26,480 nucleotides of DNA, taken from positions 1 to 26,480 of the forward strand of contig UQFC01000034.1 in NCBI GenBank assembly GCA_900540335.1. Direction: 5' to 3'. The stretch comes from an uncultured Clostridium sp. GTDB lineage: Bacteria > Bacillota > Clostridia > Lachnospirales > Lachnospiraceae. The position numbers and the translations under genes are program-made. Position 1 is the first letter of the stretch, and each line of letters starts with the position of its first letter. Below, one piece after another: positions 24,036 to 26,480 of this stretch. Below the pieces are notes generated by a model that was not told the origin of the DNA, made no database searches, and saw nothing but the letters and a program-made list of their open reading frames with translations.

Positions 24036-24067
24036 TCTATTGTACAAATATACATTTGTATAGTATA
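24036..24067. promoter_or_regulatory. Imperfect palindromic operator O2 (candidate TetR autoregulation site)
   Basis: TCTATTGTACAAA and TTTGTATAGTATA match the O1 arms at 10 and 11 of 13 positions, with a 6-bp spacer instead of 5. It lies upstream of the TetR gene and overlaps a possible TTGTAC -35, so it probably mediates weaker self-repression. Confidence 0.6.
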
Positions 24068-24104
24068 AAAATTATTTTTTTTATTCCGCCAAACACCAGA
24101 ACAT

Positions 24105-24112
24105 GGTATACT
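24105..24112 (+). promoter_or_regulatory. Possible extended -10 promoter of the TetR gene
   Basis: GGTATACT is preceded by T at 24104, giving an extended -10 TGG-TATACT about 60 bp before the start codon. The -35 17 bp upstream (TTCCGC) is weak. An alternative is TTGTAC-18 bp-TATAAA across O2. Confidence 0.4.
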
Positions 24113-24175
24113 TTAAGGGATTGTTTAAGATCTGAATATTAAATACAAACTCATTTTCCATAAAAGAGGGAGATT

Positions 24176-24832
24176 ATGAAAGAACACGATACAGAAAATA
24201 AAAACCTGAAAGACTCTATTTTAGAAGTAACCGGACGTATGTTTCTCCAGTACGGATACAGCGGTACCACATTTCAAAAGGTTGCAGATGAACTGCATAT
24301 TGCAAAGGGATCGATCACCTATCATTTTAAAAACAAATTTATGATTATGGAGATTTTTATTGATGACCTTTTTTCTCGCATCAAGGAATACATCGATTCT
24401 TTTCCGGAGGAATACAAAAACCGCTACTGGCGTCACTGCGTTATCTATACTTATGCCTATGAAAAAATCATGAGTACACCGAGAAATATCGAATTATTTT
24501 ACCACAAGGATCAGCAGCAGCAATGGCAGGAGCATAAGCTGCCGATAGTATCCGGCATTTATGAGGATATCGAAAAGGATTTCCACAAATCCTATGATCT
24601 GGCGGATCTCCAGATGAAGGCCCGCATCGACATGGCCGCCCGTTCCAGACTGTTTCAGACCTACCAGGAAAATCCCGGCATTATGACTCTGCGTCAGTTT
24701 TGCTATTACCACGTTTATCTTATCGGGATTTTGTGCAAGCTGGATGAACTGACCATTCAGGAAAATATACGGGATGCCTTTGACTTTATCGACCGGCATC
24801 CGCTGGAGATTTCCGGTTCTATTTTTGAATAA
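24176..24832 (+). CDS. TetR family transcriptional regulator
   Basis: A 218-residue dimeric regulator. The N-terminal helix-turn-helix (about 12-60) reads ILEVTGRMFLQYGYSGTTFQ, then KVADELHIAKGSITYHFKNK, the canonical TetR pattern. The rest is an all-helical ligand-binding domain without a family I recognise. It is divergent from the hydroxylase operon, and the shared 365-bp gap holds two related palindromes, one on each promoter. It therefore most likely represses both until an inducer, perhaps the enzyme substrate, binds. AAGAGGGAG precedes the ATG. Confidence 0.92.
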   Translation: MKEHDTENKNLKDSILEVTGRMFLQYGYSGTTFQKVADELHIAKGSITYHFKNKFMIMEIFIDDLFSRIKEYIDSFPEEYKNRYWRHCVIYTYAYEKIMSTPRNIELFYHKDQQQQWQEHKLPIVSGIYEDIEKDFHKSYDLADLQMKARIDMAARSRLFQTYQENPGIMTLRQFCYYHVYLIGILCKLDELTIQENIRDAFDFIDRHPLEISGSIFE

Positions 24833-24843
24833 GAATGGAACTG

Positions 24844-24940
24844 CCTGCGAACTTCTCCGCCTGCGGCAGACCATTTCTGCAGTAAGCGCTCTTTTTCCGC
24901 ACGTCGATCCTCGCGGAGCATTTTTGACTTGCTTCGCAGG
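24844..24940. repeat. Stem-loop-rich intergenic element
   Basis: In the gap between the TetR gene and lysS, CCTGCGAA (24844-24851) pairs with TTCGCAGG (24933-24940) and, inside it, CTCCGC (24855-24860) with GCGGAG (24913-24918). Further short pairings (CTGCGGCAG, CTGCAG) lie within. It is more G+C-rich than the surroundings. It may be another dispersed repeat or a terminator region for the TetR gene, but only one copy is in the window. The following stretch to 25090 shows nothing I can name. Confidence 0.45.
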
Positions 24941-25091
24941 TTGACAGCTGCTTTCAAACTGTAACTTCTATATACATTTCCAAAGCCCCCAATGCCGTTT
25001 TCCCGATTATGATTAAGCTGCCCTTCGATGCTTACAGCAAATTTTTGCAGCAGCTTCAAAAATAAGTTTATCCCTGTTCTTGAGAACAATC

Positions 25092-25131
25092 AAAAAAGGA
25101 CACTCTCCGTTTTATTGGAAAATGTCCTTTT
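25092..25131 (-). terminator. Rho-independent terminator of lysS
   Basis: Minus-strand RNA: AAAAGGACA (25131-25123) pairs with TGTCCTTTT (25102-25094) around a 20-base loop, ending in a run of six U. It lies 20 bp after the lysS stop. Confidence 0.75.
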
Positions 25132-25150
25132 ATATGAATTTTCTTGTCTC

Positions 25151-26480
25151 TTAGTACAGCTTTGCTCCTGCCGGAATCACGTCATCCAGCATCAGAAGAT
25201 TCAGGCCTTCCCGTCCGTCATACTCATACACTGCACTGATCAGCATACCCTCAGACGGAATACCCATCATCATTCTGGTAGGCAGGTTTGTAATAGCCAC
25301 ACAGGTCTTGCCAACCAGCTCTTCCGGCTCGTAGTACTCGTGAATTCCGCTTAAAATGGTGCGCTTCTTGTCTGTTCCGTCATTCAGTGTGAATTTCAGA
25401 AGCTTCTTGGACTTGGGCACTGCCTCGCAGGCTTCAATCTTAACCACTCTGAAATCAGACTTTGCAAAAGTATCAAAGTCCACGAAATCTTCAAACAGCG
25501 GCTCAATCTTTACCTTGGAAAGGTCAAGCTGTGCGCTTGCTGCGGACACACTTGCTGCCGGTGCTGCAGCAGCTTTCGCTGCCTTATTATCATTCTTCTT
25601 TGCATCCAGACTCTTCATGGTGGGGAACAGTAAAACGTCGCGGATAGCCGGACTGTTGGTTAAAAGCATAACCAGACGGTCAATACCGTATCCAATACCG
25701 CCTGTCGGAGGCATACCAATCTCCAGAGCATTCATAAAGTCCTCATCTGTTGTGTTGGCTTCCTCGTCACCGGCAGCCAGAGCTGCCTCCTGTGCCTTAA
25801 AGCGCTCTCTCTGGTCGATCGGATCGTTTAACTCAGAGTAGGCATTACACATTTCACGGCCGTAAATAAACAGCTCAAAACGCTCTACCTGCTCTGGCTT
25901 ATCCGGCTTTCTCTTGGTCAGCGGAGAAACCTCTACCGGATGATCCATGATGAAAGTCGGCTGAATCAGATGCTCCTCTACGAACTCCTCAAAGAACAGG
26001 TTGATGATGTCGCCGCGCACATGACGGTCTTCATAATGAATCTCCTTCTCATCAGCCAGCTTCTTAGCCTCTTCCGTAGTGGCAATCTCATTAAAGTCAA
26101 TACCGGTATATTTCTTAATTGCATCAATCATGGTCAGACGCTCGAAAGGCTTGCCCAGATCGATCTCTACCTCTGCATAAGGAATCAGGGTGGTACCGCA
26201 TACCTCCTGAGCCACATGACGGAACATATTCTCTGTCAGATCCATCATTCCATTATAATCGGTGTAGGCCTGATACAGCTCCATCAGGGTAAACTCCGGA
26301 TTGTGGCGGGTGTCCAGTCCCTCGTTACGGAATACACGTCCAATCTCGTATACGCGCTCCATGCCGCCTACGATCAGACGCTTTAAGTAAAGCTCCAGAG
26401 AAATACGAAGCTTTACATCCTCATCCAGTGCGTTGTAATGGGTCTCAAACGGTCTTGCAGCAGCGCCGCCTGCGTTTGCC
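25151..26480 (-). CDS. lysS: Lysyl-tRNA synthetase (class II), 3' part, with C-terminal EMAPII-like tRNA-binding domain
   Basis: The frame stays open to the window edge, where it reads GGAAARPFETHYNALDEDVK, so the gene starts outside. It charges tRNA-Lys. Class II motif 2 is FRNEG followed by DTRHNPEFTLMELYQAY; motif 3 is GGIGYGIDRLVMLL, then SPAIRDVLLFP. After the catalytic core comes an Ala/Lys-rich linker (DNKAAKAAAAPAASVSAASA), and then about 110 residues of an OB-fold tRNA-binding domain (FDTFAKSDFRVVKIEACEAV, LPTRMMMGIPSEGMLISA), like Trbp111 or the end of bacterial MetRS. This tail is absent from most bacterial LysRS but, as I recall, occurs in some Clostridia. It should raise tRNA affinity. 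No in-frame break is visible. Confidence 0.96.
   Translation of the reverse strand, partial: ANAGGAAARPFETHYNALDEDVKLRISLELYLKRLIVGGMERVYEIGRVFRNEGLDTRHNPEFTLMELYQAYTDYNGMMDLTENMFRHVAQEVCGTTLIPYAEVEIDLGKPFERLTMIDAIKKYTGIDFNEIATTEEAKKLADEKEIHYEDRHVRGDIINLFFEEFVEEHLIQPTFIMDHPVEVSPLTKRKPDKPEQVERFELFIYGREMCNAYSELNDPIDQRERFKAQEAALAAGDEEANTTDEDFMNALEIGMPPTGGIGYGIDRLVMLLTNSPAIRDVLLFPTMKSLDAKKNDNKAAKAAAAPAASVSAASAQLDLSKVKIEPLFEDFVDFDTFAKSDFRVVKIEACEAVPKSKKLLKFTLNDGTDKKRTILSGIHEYYEPEELVGKTCVAITNLPTRMMMGIPSEGMLISAVYEYDGREGLNLLMLDDVIPAGAKLY

Noticed and set aside
1..26480. CRISPR array, tRNA, rRNA or insertion sequence
   Set aside because: No regularly spaced short repeats, tRNA-like cloverleaf, rRNA segment or transposase frame was recognised on either strand by reading.

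Overview
The window looks like chromosomal DNA of an anaerobic Bacillota, most likely a Clostridia member near Lachnospiraceae. This is inferred from moderate G+C with AT-rich intergenic DNA, strong AGGAGG ribosome binding sites, sigma-A-like promoters, a multidomain flavodiiron protein, a lysyl-tRNA synthetase with an EMAPII-like tail, and an LplABC/YtcQP-type sugar transporter. I saw no rRNA, tRNA, IS element, phage gene or CRISPR array.

Layout. (1) 1-7990 is a sulfated-glycan uptake locus. A minus-strand operon encodes two ABC permeases, a solute-binding lipoprotein and the start of a sulfatase that leaves the window. Divergently, on the plus strand, lie a second Cys-type sulfatase and a membrane-anchored AraC-family regulator. 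Both plus-strand genes carry a single-base frameshift. Two copies of a folded, REP-like intergenic repeat flank the regulator. (2) 8080-13740 holds housekeeping and stress genes on the minus strand: a small lipoprotein, a flavodiiron protein with flavin reductase and rubredoxin modules, a zinc-finger-less DnaJ, a DegV protein and a GldA-type dehydrogenase with a perfect-consensus promoter. (3) 13860-15670 is mgtE, preceded by a ~300-nt leader with a 27-codon ORF and two mutually exclusive hairpins, the downstream one terminator-like. (4) 15721-24832 is a molybdenum hydroxylase cassette on the minus strand: MFS transporter, [2Fe-2S] subunit, molybdopterin subunit, an FAD subunit with a whole GltD-like oxidoreductase inserted in it, a NifU-like scaffold (frameshifted), and a MocA-like cytidylyltransferase fused to an HD domain. 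A divergent TetR regulator and two related palindromic operators control it. (5) 25151-26480 is the 3' part of lysS with its terminator.

How the genes work together. In the glycan locus the regulator probably senses an extracellular sugar and activates transporter and sulfatases from the shared 3730-3968 region, which has two opposed promoters with a direct repeat between them. No ABC ATPase is present, so a shared one elsewhere is assumed. The hydroxylase cassette looks like a self-contained unit: import (MFS), hydroxylation at Mo, electron transfer through Fe-S and FAD to NAD(P) or ferredoxin via the inserted GltD module, Fe-S supply (NifU-like) and cofactor maturation (MocA-HD). Its substrate cannot be read from the sequence.

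The most novel items are the mgtE leader-peptide attenuator, the domain-inserted FAD/GltD subunit with its cassette, the paired TetR operators, and the structured repeats around the AraC gene. Three single-base frameshifts next to short homopolymers in 26 kb suggest sequencing error, but real gene decay cannot be excluded.
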